A DNA stretch of 64,000 bases, taken from positions 124,001 through 188,000 of the forward strand of contig JAOUOP010000002.1 of the NCBI GenBank assembly GCA_029880325.1. The letters are read 5' to 3'. The stretch is from Myxococcales bacterium (GTDB lineage: Bacteria; Myxococcota_A; Polyangia; Polyangiales; JAFGIB01). Below the pieces are notes generated by a model that searched no databases, was not told the DNA's origin, and saw only the letters and a program-made list of their open reading frames with translations. Below, in pieces: positions 56,330 to 64,000 of the stretch. The stretch's first letter is position 1. Each line of letters starts with the position of its first letter. The position numbers and the translations under genes were made by a program.

Positions 56330-56363
56330 GGCGGGGCCCGTTCGGCAACGGACGGGCCCCGCC
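56330..56363 (+). terminator. 15-bp stem capped by a GCAA tetraloop
   Basis: GGCGGGGCCCGT (56330-56341) pairs with ACGGGCCCCGCC (56352-56363). A T-G wobble and two further pairs close on GCAA, a GNRA loop. No T-run. A very stable end structure for the upstream small ORF or RNA. Confidence 0.75.
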
Positions 56364-56460
56364 ACACCCTTCTGGGGCTGGCGCACGGGTAACTCGGCCC
56401 TCGCCAACCTCGCAACGCTGCGGGGTCGTGGGAGCTTGCAATTCGAGCTAGCGTCGCCGC

Positions 56461-58449
56461 GTGTCAGTGGTGCGACGAGTTCCAGAGCGACCTCCGGTTC
56501 GAGATCGCCATCAGTTCGCGAGGGAGAGTGGGAGCAGCGCGGCGTTCGCGTGCCGAAGTCGTAGCAGAGCTACTTCGAGGCTCCGTGGCGGGGCGCTGCA
56601 CCCACCAACCCCGCCAAACCCGCGAAGCCGTGGTGGTTTCGAAGCGATCGTCGCCCTATACGCACTCGTCGGCCTGCTCGTGCTTGCGAGTTGCTCAGCC
56701 GACGAGCGCCAATCCGACGACCTGGTGCTGGGCCCAGCCCTTGTGCCCGGAGGTGACATTCCCTGCGGGATCACGGCCTTGCTCTCGGAGCAATGCGCCT
56801 CATGCCACGGCGGCATGCTGCGGCGCGGCGCGCCGATGCCGCTGATGTCGGCGGGCGATTTTCAGGCCCTGCGCAGCGACGGTCAGAGCTACGCTTCGGC
56901 GAGCTTGTTTCGTTTGCGCGATATCAATCGCCCCATGCCCCCCAGCGGCATGCTCAGCGACGCCCAGCTGCTGGCCATCGAGACCTGGTTGCAGGCCGGC
57001 GCACCGTCCGAAGTGCAGGGCTGCGGCGTGACCCAGCCAGCACCGGAGCCCGTGGCCATCATCACCTCGACGACGGGCGAAGCTGGAGGCGGCAGTACCA
57101 ACGGCGCCGCGGGCGGCAGCGGCGACACCGGTGACAGCACGGGCGACAGCGCGGCATCCCAGCCGGTGGTGAACGAAGAAAACCGCTGGGCCATGTTTGG
57201 CCATGACCTGAAAAACAGCCGCGCCAACCTGGCCGAGACCACGCTGGGCGTGAGCAATGTCAGCGGCCTGCGACGGCTGTGGGAGGTGCCGGTCCCGAGC
57301 ACCACCAGCACGCCCGCGGTGGTCGACGGCGTGGTCTACCTGCCCGCCTGGGACGGCGCCGTTTACGCGCTCAACAGCGACGACGGCTCGAGCGTGTGGA
57401 AGGCCGAGCTGCCCGCCCTGATCGACTCCTCGCTCGCCGTCACCGACAGCCGCATCTTCGTCTCCGACGACAAGGGCTCGCTGCACGCCCTCGAGCGAGC
57501 GAGCGGCGCGCTTTTGTGGAGCCAGCGGGTCGACCCCCATCCGGCCACGCATCTGTGGAGTTCGCCCATGTACATCCCCGACGCCGACCTGGTGGTCGTG
57601 GGTGTCGCCTCCTCGGAGGAAGATCAGCGCGTGAGCGACTACAGCTTCCTCGGCAGCGTGGTGGCGCTACACGCCTCCGACGGCAGCGAGGCCTGGCGCT
57701 TCGTCACCGGCGAGGGTGCCGGCGCGGGCGTGGCGGTTTGGGCCACGGTGGCCATCGACACCGATCGCAGAGCGCTCTACGTGGGCACCGGCAACGCCTA
57801 TCAGGCGCCCAGTGGGCCGCTGAGCGACTCCATGCTCGCCATCGACTACCAGAGCGGCGCGCTCTTGTGGTCGCGGCAGTTCACCGCCGACGACGTCTTC
57901 GTGGTCTACGGCGGCAGCGGTCCGGACTTCGACATCGGCTCCACCGCCAATCTCTTCAGCGCTGGCGGAACCGATGCGGTCGGCATCGGCGTCAAGGATG
58001 GTAGCTACTACGCCCTCGACCGCGACAGCGGGGAAGTGCTGTGGTCGACGAAGATCACCGAGGGCTCGGTGCTGGGCGGCGTGATCAGCGCCAGCGCCTG
58101 CGACGGCACCACGATCTACGTCGCCTCCAACGACCGCGGCCCGATGCAGACCCGCACTGTGGCCATCAATGCCGCAGACGGCCAAATCCGCTGGAGCCAC
58201 GACTCGAGCGCCGACACCTACGGCGGCCTCGCCTTCGCTGGCGGCGTGGTCTACCTGGGCACCACGGCCGGCCACCTGCACGCCATCGACGCCGAAAACG
58301 GCAGTGACCTCTTCACCGACGTGCTGCCCGACTCGATCGCGGCCGGCGCCGCCGTGGCGGAGGGCAAGCTCTTCGTGCCCTGGGGCTACCGCTGGACGCT
58401 GAGCAATGGCAGCGCCGGTAACGGCGGGTTGATCGCCTACGGGCTTTGA
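56461..58449 (+). CDS. Cytochrome c / PQQ-like beta-propeller lipoprotein
   Basis: 662 aa from GTG 56461. The lipoprotein Cys78 is in LVGLLVLASC. A cytochrome c domain follows with heme motif CASCH (C112, C115, H116) and a possible Met ligand in RPMPPSGML. After a Gly/Thr/Ser linker comes a PQQ-like propeller (about 205-660) with repeating W-blade motifs (GAVYALNSDDGSSVWKAEL, GSVVALHASDGSEAWRF, GSYYALDRDSGEVLWST). The layout matches quinoprotein dehydrogenases with the heme domain placed N-terminally. The 77 residues before the lipidation site are Arg/Pro-rich and atypical, and no better start exists in frame, so the 5' end is uncertain. Substrate unknown; electron transfer at the outer face of a membrane is likely. 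Confidence 0.8.
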   Translation: MSVVRRVPERPPVRDRHQFARESGSSAAFACRSRSRATSRLRGGALHPPTPPNPRSRGGFEAIVALYALVGLLVLASCSADERQSDDLVLGPALVPGGDIPCGITALLSEQCASCHGGMLRRGAPMPLMSAGDFQALRSDGQSYASASLFRLRDINRPMPPSGMLSDAQLLAIETWLQAGAPSEVQGCGVTQPAPEPVAIITSTTGEAGGGSTNGAAGGSGDTGDSTGDSAASQPVVNEENRWAMFGHDLKNSRANLAETTLGVSNVSGLRRLWEVPVPSTTSTPAVVDGVVYLPAWDGAVYALNSDDGSSVWKAELPALIDSSLAVTDSRIFVSDDKGSLHALERASGALLWSQRVDPHPATHLWSSPMYIPDADLVVVGVASSEEDQRVSDYSFLGSVVALHASDGSEAWRFVTGEGAGAGVAVWATVAIDTDRRALYVGTGNAYQAPSGPLSDSMLAIDYQSGALLWSRQFTADDVFVVYGGSGPDFDIGSTANLFSAGGTDAVGIGVKDGSYYALDRDSGEVLWSTKITEGSVLGGVISASACDGTTIYVASNDRGPMQTRTVAINAADGQIRWSHDSSADTYGGLAFAGGVVYLGTTAGHLHAIDAENGSDLFTDVLPDSIAAGAAVAEGKLFVPWGYRWTLSNGSAGNGGLIAYGL

Positions 58450-58468
58450 CGCCGCCCTTCCCGGGCGC

Positions 58469-59542
58469 TCAGTCGAAGACGATCACGCCGCGGGCGTTGA
58501 CGCCCTTTTCCAGGTCGTCGAAGGCTTCCTGGGCCTGGTCGATGGAGTAGGTCTTGGTGACCATGCCCTCCAGGTCCAGCTTGCCGCTGCGGTAGAGGTC
58601 GAGCAGCTTGGGGAAGTCGTGCTGGGGGTTGGCGCTGCCGAACATACACCCGCAGAGCTTCTTGCCCGACAGTGGAAAGGCCAGCGCATTGAGCTTGATG
58701 CTCTCGGTGAACTTGCCGACGCCCACGGCCACCGTGGTGCCGCCGCGGCGCGTGACCTGGATGGCGGCTTCGACGACGGCCGCCACGCCGATGGCCTCGA
58801 AAGCGTAGTCGACACCGATACCGCGCGTGCCGGCCATGATGGTCTTTTGCGCGTCATCGGCCTTGACCACGTCGGTGGCACCGAAACGCTTGGCCAGCTC
58901 GAGCTTTTCGTCGGAGATATCGACCGCGAAGATTTTCGCAGCCCCGGCGATACGCGCGCCCTGGATGGTGGCGATGCCCACGCCACCGCAGCCGAAAACA
59001 GCCACTGTCGAACCCGGCGCCACCTTGGCCGTGTTGATGGCCGCACCGACGCCGGTGGTCACGCCACAGCCCACCAGTGCCGCAGCCCGCAGGGGGACCT
59101 TGTCGCTGACCTTGACCACGCTGATGGCGGGACAGACCACTTCCTCGGCCATGTTGCCCAGGGAGCAGAAGGGCGTGAGCGATTTATCTCCGAGTTTGAG
59201 GCGCGACGAGCCGCCGCCGCGGCCGCGCTGGGCGGTGCAGAGGAAGGCCTCGCCGCGCACGCAGTGAAAGCAGCGCCCGCAGTTGGGAACGAAGGACATC
59301 ACCACATGGTCGCCCGGGGCCACGTGGCTGACGCCCTCGCCCACCGCTTCGACCACGCCCGCCCCCTCGTGGCCCAGCACCACCGGAAAAGGCTGGGGAA
59401 TGGTGCCGTTGATCACCGAGAGGTCTGAGTGACAGACGCCGGCCGCAACCATCTTGACCTTGACCTCGCCGGCCTCGGGCGGATCCAAGGTGACATCCTC
59501 GACGGCGATGCGGTTGAGTTCATGGGCGACGACTGCCTTCAT
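58469..59542 (-). CDS. Zinc-dependent alcohol dehydrogenase (MDR, class III-like)
   Basis: 357 aa. Catalytic zinc ligands C37 (AGVCHSDL), the GHE box at 57-59 and a later Cys in LVGCGVTTGVGA. Structural zinc ligands C88, C91, C94 and C102. NAD-binding AVFGCGGVG, with Asp in FAVDISDEK indicating NAD rather than NADP. The class-III/long-chain ADH pattern suggests oxidation of alcohols or S-hydroxymethyl thiols. It converges with the propeller gene after 19 bp and faces a divergent lipoprotein gene. Confidence 0.92.
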   Translation of the reverse strand: MKAVVAHELNRIAVEDVTLDPPEAGEVKVKMVAAGVCHSDLSVINGTIPQPFPVVLGHEGAGVVEAVGEGVSHVAPGDHVVMSFVPNCGRCFHCVRGEAFLCTAQRGRGGGSSRLKLGDKSLTPFCSLGNMAEEVVCPAISVVKVSDKVPLRAAALVGCGVTTGVGAAINTAKVAPGSTVAVFGCGGVGIATIQGARIAGAAKIFAVDISDEKLELAKRFGATDVVKADDAQKTIMAGTRGIGVDYAFEAIGVAAVVEAAIQVTRRGGTTVAVGVGKFTESIKLNALAFPLSGKKLCGCMFGSANPQHDFPKLLDLYRSGKLDLEGMVTKTYSIDQAQEAFDDLEKGVNARGVIVFD

Positions 59543-59738
59543 CGGGCGACCTCCGTGGTATCCGTGGTAGGGGTGCGCCGCTGCACAGTGCGGGGCGAAC
59601 CGGACTCAGCAATACCCACGGGTTTGCATGAAATTCAAGGGGCGCCCGCTACGGCAGTATCCCCCTTCATCGCCGGATCTGGACGACTGCTGTGACGTGA
59701 TACGCTAGTCCCCGCCGCGAGAGCACGGAGGTAGGTGG

Positions 59739-60185
59739 ATGTCATACGCGCAACATGGCAAATGGGTGTCGTCGGACCAGCGCCCCGGGGCGTCCCTGCT
59801 ATTGCTACTACTTGTGCTGCCGCTGGGGCTTTGCCTGGCCGCCTGCGGCGATGACGGCAGCGGGGGCGGCGGCGGCGCGGGCGGTGGTGAGCCGGAGTGC
59901 CAGAGCGGATTCACCGAAACGGGCTGCATGTGCACCAGCGGTGGCTTGGGTTCGCGAATGTGCGTCGATGGAATGTGGAGCCAGTGCTCCTGCCCCCCAC
60001 CGCTGGGACCGGGAGAGTGCAGGCCCGGGACGCTGGTGCTCTGCAGCCCCTGCCAGGACGGCGGCGAGCAGCGGCGCATGGACTGCCCAGCCGACGGCAT
60101 CGTCGACTGCGGTTGTCCTGCCGCCGGGGGCGACGCTGGTAACGCTGGCAACACGACTGGCGCGGGGGACGAGGACGCCGGTTGA
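59739..60185 (+). CDS. Small Cys/Gly-rich lipoprotein
   Basis: 148 aa. A signal (SLLLLLLVLPLGLCLAAC) precedes a Gly-run spacer (GDDGSGGGGGAGGGEP) and a domain with about 12 Cys (SGFTETGCMCTSGG, QCSCPPP, CSPCQDGGEQ, DCGCPAAGG). The Cys order differs from the lipoproteins at 22164 and 24849, so it is a separate family. GGAGG lies near 59732. The stop codon overlaps the TTG start of the next gene, so the pair is coupled. Confidence 0.8.
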   Translation: MSYAQHGKWVSSDQRPGASLLLLLLVLPLGLCLAACGDDGSGGGGGAGGGEPECQSGFTETGCMCTSGGLGSRMCVDGMWSQCSCPPPLGPGECRPGTLVLCSPCQDGGEQRRMDCPADGIVDCGCPAAGGDAGNAGNTTGAGDEDAG

Positions 60186-61582
60186 GGACTGAGCTGCGGC
60201 TCGCGCTCGAGGTCGTCGCCGCCGCGTGGATCCTGACCGGCGCGGCCGGCGTGCGTGCCCAGGAGGGCCCCTACTCGAACTTTCTGGTGGGCCAGCGCTC
60301 CCTGGGCTTCGCCGGCGCCTACGTGGCGGTGGCCGATGCGCCGGAGACCATCTTCCACAATCCGGCGGGCATGGCCGACCTGCGCACCACGGGGGCATCG
60401 GGTAGCCTGTGGTCGCTGGTACGCCGTTCGCGCGTGATCGAACAGGGCTACAGGAGCGAGCTGGGCGCCAGCGATCTCGCATTTTCGCCGTCGCTATCGC
60501 TGCCACTGTTCCTTGCCGGCGTGGTGAAGTTTGGCAGGCGCGACGAAGACCGCGTGCGACGCCACGCCCTGGGGGTTGCCCTGCTCAGCCCACACACCGA
60601 TCAATACCGCTTCGTGGCACAGCTGCGTTCCGACAGCGCCGTCGACCGCATCGAGGTCCGCCATCACGATCGCGCACGGTGGTACGGCCTGGCCTACGCC
60701 TACCGGCTATCGCCCGCGCTATCGATGGGCCTTTCGACCTTCGCCTCCCTGCGCAGCCTCGAGCACGACGAGGTGCAGATCCACGCCGACGAAGGCCTGC
60801 CCGGCGACATGGCCGGGGCCGGCGCCCACAGCACCAGCACCACCCTCGACGCCCAGGCCGACCACATCATCCCGCGCCTGGGCCTGCACTACGACGTTTC
60901 GGACGAGTTCTCCCTGGGTCTGATGTTCCAGCCCCCGGGCGTCGAATTTCACCAGAGCGTGCGCGCCGAGCGCCTGGATACCCTGAGCGACGCCGCCGGC
61001 GTGAGCATCGACGTCGCCGAGGGCCCCCGCGAGGGCGTGAACCTACCGGTGCCGTGGGAGCTGCGTATGGGTTTGAACTGGGTGCAGCAGGCCACCACAT
61101 TGCTTTCGCTGGATGTCTCGGTGGTGGGCCCAGTTGGGGGCTCGGGCGACGTCAAACCACTGGTCCAGGGTGGCGGCGACGAGCTCGGACTCTTCGTGCC
61201 ACGCCAGACCTACCGCGAAATGGCCCTGCGCATGGCGCTGGGCTTCGAAACAGTACCCCATCCGGTCTTTCCCATACGCGGCGGCGTCTTCTTCGAAGGC
61301 AGCTCGGCGCCCGACGTGCCCGACCGCTCCAATATCTACCTGCGCGACCGCCTCGACTCCTTTGGCGCAGCCTTCAGCGTCGGGATTCGAAGTGGTGGCT
61401 ACGATCTTTCAGTGGGTGCCACGGCCTTGCTCAACCACGGCGCGGGCCTGGCTCTGGTGCAAAACAACGGCGACAGCAGCTACCGCGTCACCGATGTCAG
61501 CGACACCGTGTTGGTGCTCTTCATCGGCGGCGCCCGGGGCGCCATGAAACGCCTGGTCAAGACGCTCAAGCCGGAGGGCTGA
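60182..61582 (+). CDS. FadL-like outer-membrane protein
   Basis: 466 aa from TTG 60182 (TTGA overlap with the lipoprotein stop). Signal peptide to VRA (about residue 26). The mature start SNFLVGQRSLGFAGAYVAVADAPETIFHNPAGMADL has the FadL hatch and NPAG motif, followed by amphipathic strands across the chain. The last residues are basic (MKRLVKTLKPEG) rather than aromatic, so the final barrel strand lies earlier (SDTVLVLFIGG). Second FadL-type protein of this window. It overlaps convergently with elp3 by 17 bp. Confidence 0.75.
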   Translation: MRTELRLALEVVAAAWILTGAAGVRAQEGPYSNFLVGQRSLGFAGAYVAVADAPETIFHNPAGMADLRTTGASGSLWSLVRRSRVIEQGYRSELGASDLAFSPSLSLPLFLAGVVKFGRRDEDRVRRHALGVALLSPHTDQYRFVAQLRSDSAVDRIEVRHHDRARWYGLAYAYRLSPALSMGLSTFASLRSLEHDEVQIHADEGLPGDMAGAGAHSTSTTLDAQADHIIPRLGLHYDVSDEFSLGLMFQPPGVEFHQSVRAERLDTLSDAAGVSIDVAEGPREGVNLPVPWELRMGLNWVQQATTLLSLDVSVVGPVGGSGDVKPLVQGGGDELGLFVPRQTYREMALRMALGFETVPHPVFPIRGGVFFEGSSAPDVPDRSNIYLRDRLDSFGAAFSVGIRSGGYDLSVGATALLNHGAGLALVQNNGDSSYRVTDVSDTVLVLFIGGARGAMKRLVKTLKPEG

Positions 61583-63419
61583 GCTTCCTGTGCTGATAGA
61601 ATTCGCCGTCGGTGAATCCGCGGCTCCGGTAGTAGGCCCGTGTTCCCACCGCCGAAATCACCGCCAGATGCTCGAAGCCGGCCTGGCGCGCGCACTCGGC
61701 CGCTTCGTCCAAAAGACGCGTGCCGAAGCCCAGGTGTTGGGCCGGCCCCTTGCGGCGCGAGCCCAGCTCGAGGGCCGCACCGTAGACGTGCAACTCGCGG
61801 ATGATGGCGCTGTCGCCGAGTTCCTCGATGAACGAAGGCGCGGCAGGCAGCGACAGCCGCACGAAGCCGAGCAACCAGCCTTCGGCGCTCTCCAACTCGA
61901 TGAAGAATTCACGGCCACTCGAGGTGGCGTAGGCGGTGGAGCGCAGGCGCACCGTTTCGGGATCGAAGGACCGGCTGCCGATCTCGCGGGCGCGAATATC
62001 CACTGGGCTCGCGCCGCGCGCACGCAGCGAGCGCTCGGCCAGCTCGCGAAAGTTCGAGCGGCGATTGCCGGCCACGATGTCGCCGGCGGAAATATCGCGC
62101 ACGACGCGCGTGAGGCGACAGTAGCGGGGCGTGCGTTCGAGCGCCGCCTCGAGCACGCGTAGCAGCTGGGGATAATCGTAGGGCTGATAACGGCCCGCCC
62201 GATACTGCTCCATCAGCACGGTGCCGTCGATGAGACTGCAGGGATAAACTTTCAGTTCGTCAGGGCGAAAATCGGGGTCGTCGAAGAGGCGTGCGATATC
62301 GGCCAGGTCGTGTTCGGGGTCGGCGCCCAGCAGATTCGGCATCAGGTGGGCATGGATCTTGAAGCCGGCACGGCGCAAGAGCGCGGTGGCACGGCGGATG
62401 GCCGAAAGGTCGTGACCTCGGCCGTTCAGAGCCAAGATGCGATCGTCGAGGCTCTGATAGCCTATCTGGATCTTGGTGCAGCCCAGGGACCTCAGTTCCA
62501 GGAGTTCGGCCCCGTCGATGCGGTCGGGACGGGTTTCGACCACCAGGCCCACGTTGCGACAGGGCGCCGCTTCATTTAATCGCTGCACCGCAAATAGCTC
62601 CTCGGCGCTGGCGGACTCGCCCGACGACAGCAGCGAAGGGCCGTGCTCACGCTCGAGCACACGGCGCACCGAAAGGTTGTAGCGAGCGCTCTCGCCGACC
62701 GCTGCCGAAGCTTCCCCATCCGCGGCGTACTCGACGTGCGCCGCCTGACGCTCGGCCTCGGCGCGCCCGTCACGGCCCCGACCGAAGTCGTTCAGGGCAT
62801 CGAAGCAGCGCTTGACGAAGTGGCGCTGGTAGGCGCGGGGATAGAATGAAAAGGTGCCACCGAGAACGATCAATTCCACCTTGTCGGTGGGATGGCCGAT
62901 GGCGCGCAGGGCCTCGAGCCGATTGTAGGTCTGCAGGTAGGGATCGAAGCGATTTTGCTCGGCTCGCTGGCAACCCGGCTCGCGCGACAGATAACTCTTG
63001 GGCATCTTCACGTCGTTGGGGCAGAAGATGCAGGTGCCGGGGCAGGGATAGGGCTTGGTCAACACCGTCACCGGCGTCACACCGCTCTGGGTACGCACCG
63101 GGCGCATGCGCAGGCGCTGGGCGAGCCGCTCGGAGTCGACGACAAGCCCGGCGCCGGGGCCGAAATGGCGATGGCCGGAGAGCAGCTCGCTGCGCGAGAA
63201 AAAGCCGCGACCGTCCTTGGGGAAGCGGCGCAGAAGAGCGTGCACCCGCTCGGGCGGTAGCGGTCGGTGGGCGTCTTCGGGCTGTGCGCGCTCGGCGGCG
63301 AGGATCTCGGCCTCCAGCGCGCACAACAGCGGCAGTAGCACCTCGCGGTGGCGCTCGGGCTCGAAGTGTCGGTCGGGCCCGAGCCGCCGTCCGCGGGCGG
63401 TTTCGGTCGGCGCTACCAT
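61566..63419 (-). CDS. elp3: Elp3-type tRNA uridine(34) carboxymethylating enzyme
   Basis: 617 aa. Radical-SAM cluster ligands C126, C130 and C133 (PYPCPGTCIFCP), then QTYNRLEALRAIGHPTDKVELIVLGGTFSFYP, the Elp3-specific E-x-RPD (VETRPD) and CTKIQIGYQSLDD. Residues 480-617 are the GNAT domain with SAIIRELHVYGAALELG, HLGFGTRLLDEA and VISAVGTRAYYRSRGF, as in eukaryotic Elp3. Elp3 uses acetyl-CoA and S-adenosylmethionine to make cm5U at tRNA position 34. It has no Elp1/2/4-6 partners here, as for bacterial and archaeal stand-alone forms. ATG 63419 is 33 bp from the divergent Trm9-like gene. Confidence 0.93.
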   Translation of the reverse strand: MVAPTETARGRRLGPDRHFEPERHREVLLPLLCALEAEILAAERAQPEDAHRPLPPERVHALLRRFPKDGRGFFSRSELLSGHRHFGPGAGLVVDSERLAQRLRMRPVRTQSGVTPVTVLTKPYPCPGTCIFCPNDVKMPKSYLSREPGCQRAEQNRFDPYLQTYNRLEALRAIGHPTDKVELIVLGGTFSFYPRAYQRHFVKRCFDALNDFGRGRDGRAEAERQAAHVEYAADGEASAAVGESARYNLSVRRVLEREHGPSLLSSGESASAEELFAVQRLNEAAPCRNVGLVVETRPDRIDGAELLELRSLGCTKIQIGYQSLDDRILALNGRGHDLSAIRRATALLRRAGFKIHAHLMPNLLGADPEHDLADIARLFDDPDFRPDELKVYPCSLIDGTVLMEQYRAGRYQPYDYPQLLRVLEAALERTPRYCRLTRVVRDISAGDIVAGNRRSNFRELAERSLRARGASPVDIRAREIGSRSFDPETVRLRSTAYATSSGREFFIELESAEGWLLGFVRLSLPAAPSFIEELGDSAIIRELHVYGAALELGSRRKGPAQHLGFGTRLLDEAAECARQAGFEHLAVISAVGTRAYYRSRGFTDGEFYQHRKLSPPA

Positions 63420-63452
63420 CGGCGTATCCTGGCACCTACTCCGACTGCGGCC

Positions 63453-64000
63453 ATGGAGCAAGCCACCCGAAAGCACCTCGAGGACCTCAACCGTCGCTTC
63501 TACGGACGCCACGGCGAGAGTTTCAGCGCCTCACGGGCGGGGCCCTGGCCGAGCTTCGAACTGGCGCTCGCGGGCCTGACACGGCCGCCCGAGCAGGTGC
63601 TCGACCTGGGATGCGGCAACGGCCGACTGCTTTCGGCACTGCGGGGAAAGGGCCGGCGCACCCTCGAATATACCGGCGTCGACCTGAGCGCCGAGCTGCT
63701 CGAGATCGCCGCGGCGCGCCACCCCGAGGCCTGCCTTTTGCGGCTCGACCTGCTGTCGGAGCCCGGGACAAGCGGCGACGCGCTGCCGTCCGGGCCCTTC
63801 GACCTGGTCGCCGCCCTCGGTCTCTTGCATCACGTGCCGGGTTTTGAAACGCGGCAACGACTGTTGCGGCGGGCCGCGCTGCGGGTGGGCCCGGGCGGCG
63901 TGCTCTGGGTGAGCTTCTGGCGCTACGACCGCGACCCGCGCTTTGCGACGCGAAAGAGGCCACCACAGAGCGCGGGCCTTGAAGGCTCGGAGCTGGAGCG
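63453..64000 (+). CDS. Trm9/ALKBH8-like tRNA wobble-uridine methyltransferase (3' end outside window)
   Basis: 182 codons visible, no stop before the window edge. After LNRRFYGRHGESFSASRAGPWPSF comes SAM motif I VLDLGCGNGRLLSAL, then the acidic strand YTGVDLSAELLEIAAARHP and FDLVAALGLLHHVPG. The F-S-x-S-R-x-x-P-W-P string before motif I is a close match to FSQTRYKPWP of yeast Trm9, not to generic methyltransferases. Trm9 methylates cm5U34 to mcm5U34, the step after Elp3, whose gene is divergently adjacent. Trm112, which activates yeast Trm9, is not seen; the C-terminal part that would show further motifs is cut off. Confidence 0.7.
   Translation, partial: MEQATRKHLEDLNRRFYGRHGESFSASRAGPWPSFELALAGLTRPPEQVLDLGCGNGRLLSALRGKGRRTLEYTGVDLSAELLEIAAARHPEACLLRLDLLSEPGTSGDALPSGPFDLVAALGLLHHVPGFETRQRLLRRAALRVGPGGVLWVSFWRYDRDPRFATRKRPPQSAGLEGSELE

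Overview
The window is a 64 kb piece of a very GC-rich, gene-dense chromosome. The gene content fits a Myxococcota bacterium (Polyangia/Nannocystis-like is my best guess, from family knowledge rather than a search). Pointers are a Ser/Thr kinase with the HRDVTPSN catalytic loop, many proline-, glycine- or cysteine-rich lipoproteins, an EGF-repeat surface protein, a CotH kinase with a MopE-type motif and a C-type lectin domain, TPR plus beta-barrel fusions, and a -24/-12 (sigma-54) promoter. I see no tRNA, rRNA, CRISPR array, IS element or prophage.

Layout. 1-6.2 kb: tail of an unidentified protein, rimI, a TonB-like membrane protein, smc, then two strong hairpins. 6.4-13.8 kb: an acidic Ser/Asp lipoprotein beside a CotH-family kinase, a stranded Uma2 3' end, an ETF-beta-KMT-like methyltransferase, a Ser/Thr kinase overlapping a DUF2723 membrane protein, and a coiled-coil membrane protein. 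14.0-19.2 kb: an ectoine-degradation cluster (doeB2 divergent from doeC-doeD-doeA). 19.2-30.2 kb: cell-envelope genes (SRPBCC protein, cyclophilin lipoprotein, Cys-rich lipoproteins, TPR-barrel protein, FadL-type protein, EGF-repeat lipoprotein) and a 54-aa membrane peptide. 30.4-36.6 kb: a ThDP enzyme, GST, rpoZ and two coupled GT-C type membrane proteins. 36.7-40.7 kb: one 1,319-aa polypeptide fusing topoisomerase III to a RecQ helicase. 40.7-55.8 kb: lipoate-ligase-like protein, TetR regulator, vWA lipoprotein with a sigma-54 promoter, beta-propeller lipoprotein, two acyl-CoA dehydrogenases, a collapsed two-component system, O-methyltransferase, GGDEF protein, MFS/esterase pair, tatA, yggT and a SpoU methyltransferase. 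55.8-64 kb: a small ORF ending at a GNRA-capped hairpin, a cytochrome c/PQQ-like propeller lipoprotein, a zinc alcohol dehydrogenase, a lipoprotein/outer-membrane pair, and a divergent elp3 / trm9-like pair.

How the genes work together. doeA, doeB2, doeD and doeC together convert ectoine to aspartate through N-acetyl-diaminobutyrate, diaminobutyrate and aspartate semialdehyde. The TopB-RecQ fusion would place both halves of a Holliday-junction dissolution machine on one chain. Elp3 and the Trm9-like enzyme are the consecutive cm5U and mcm5U wobble-modifying activities known from eukaryotes. The CotH kinase and its acidic serine-rich neighbour look like an extracytoplasmic kinase and substrate. 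These last three are the most novel points in the window.
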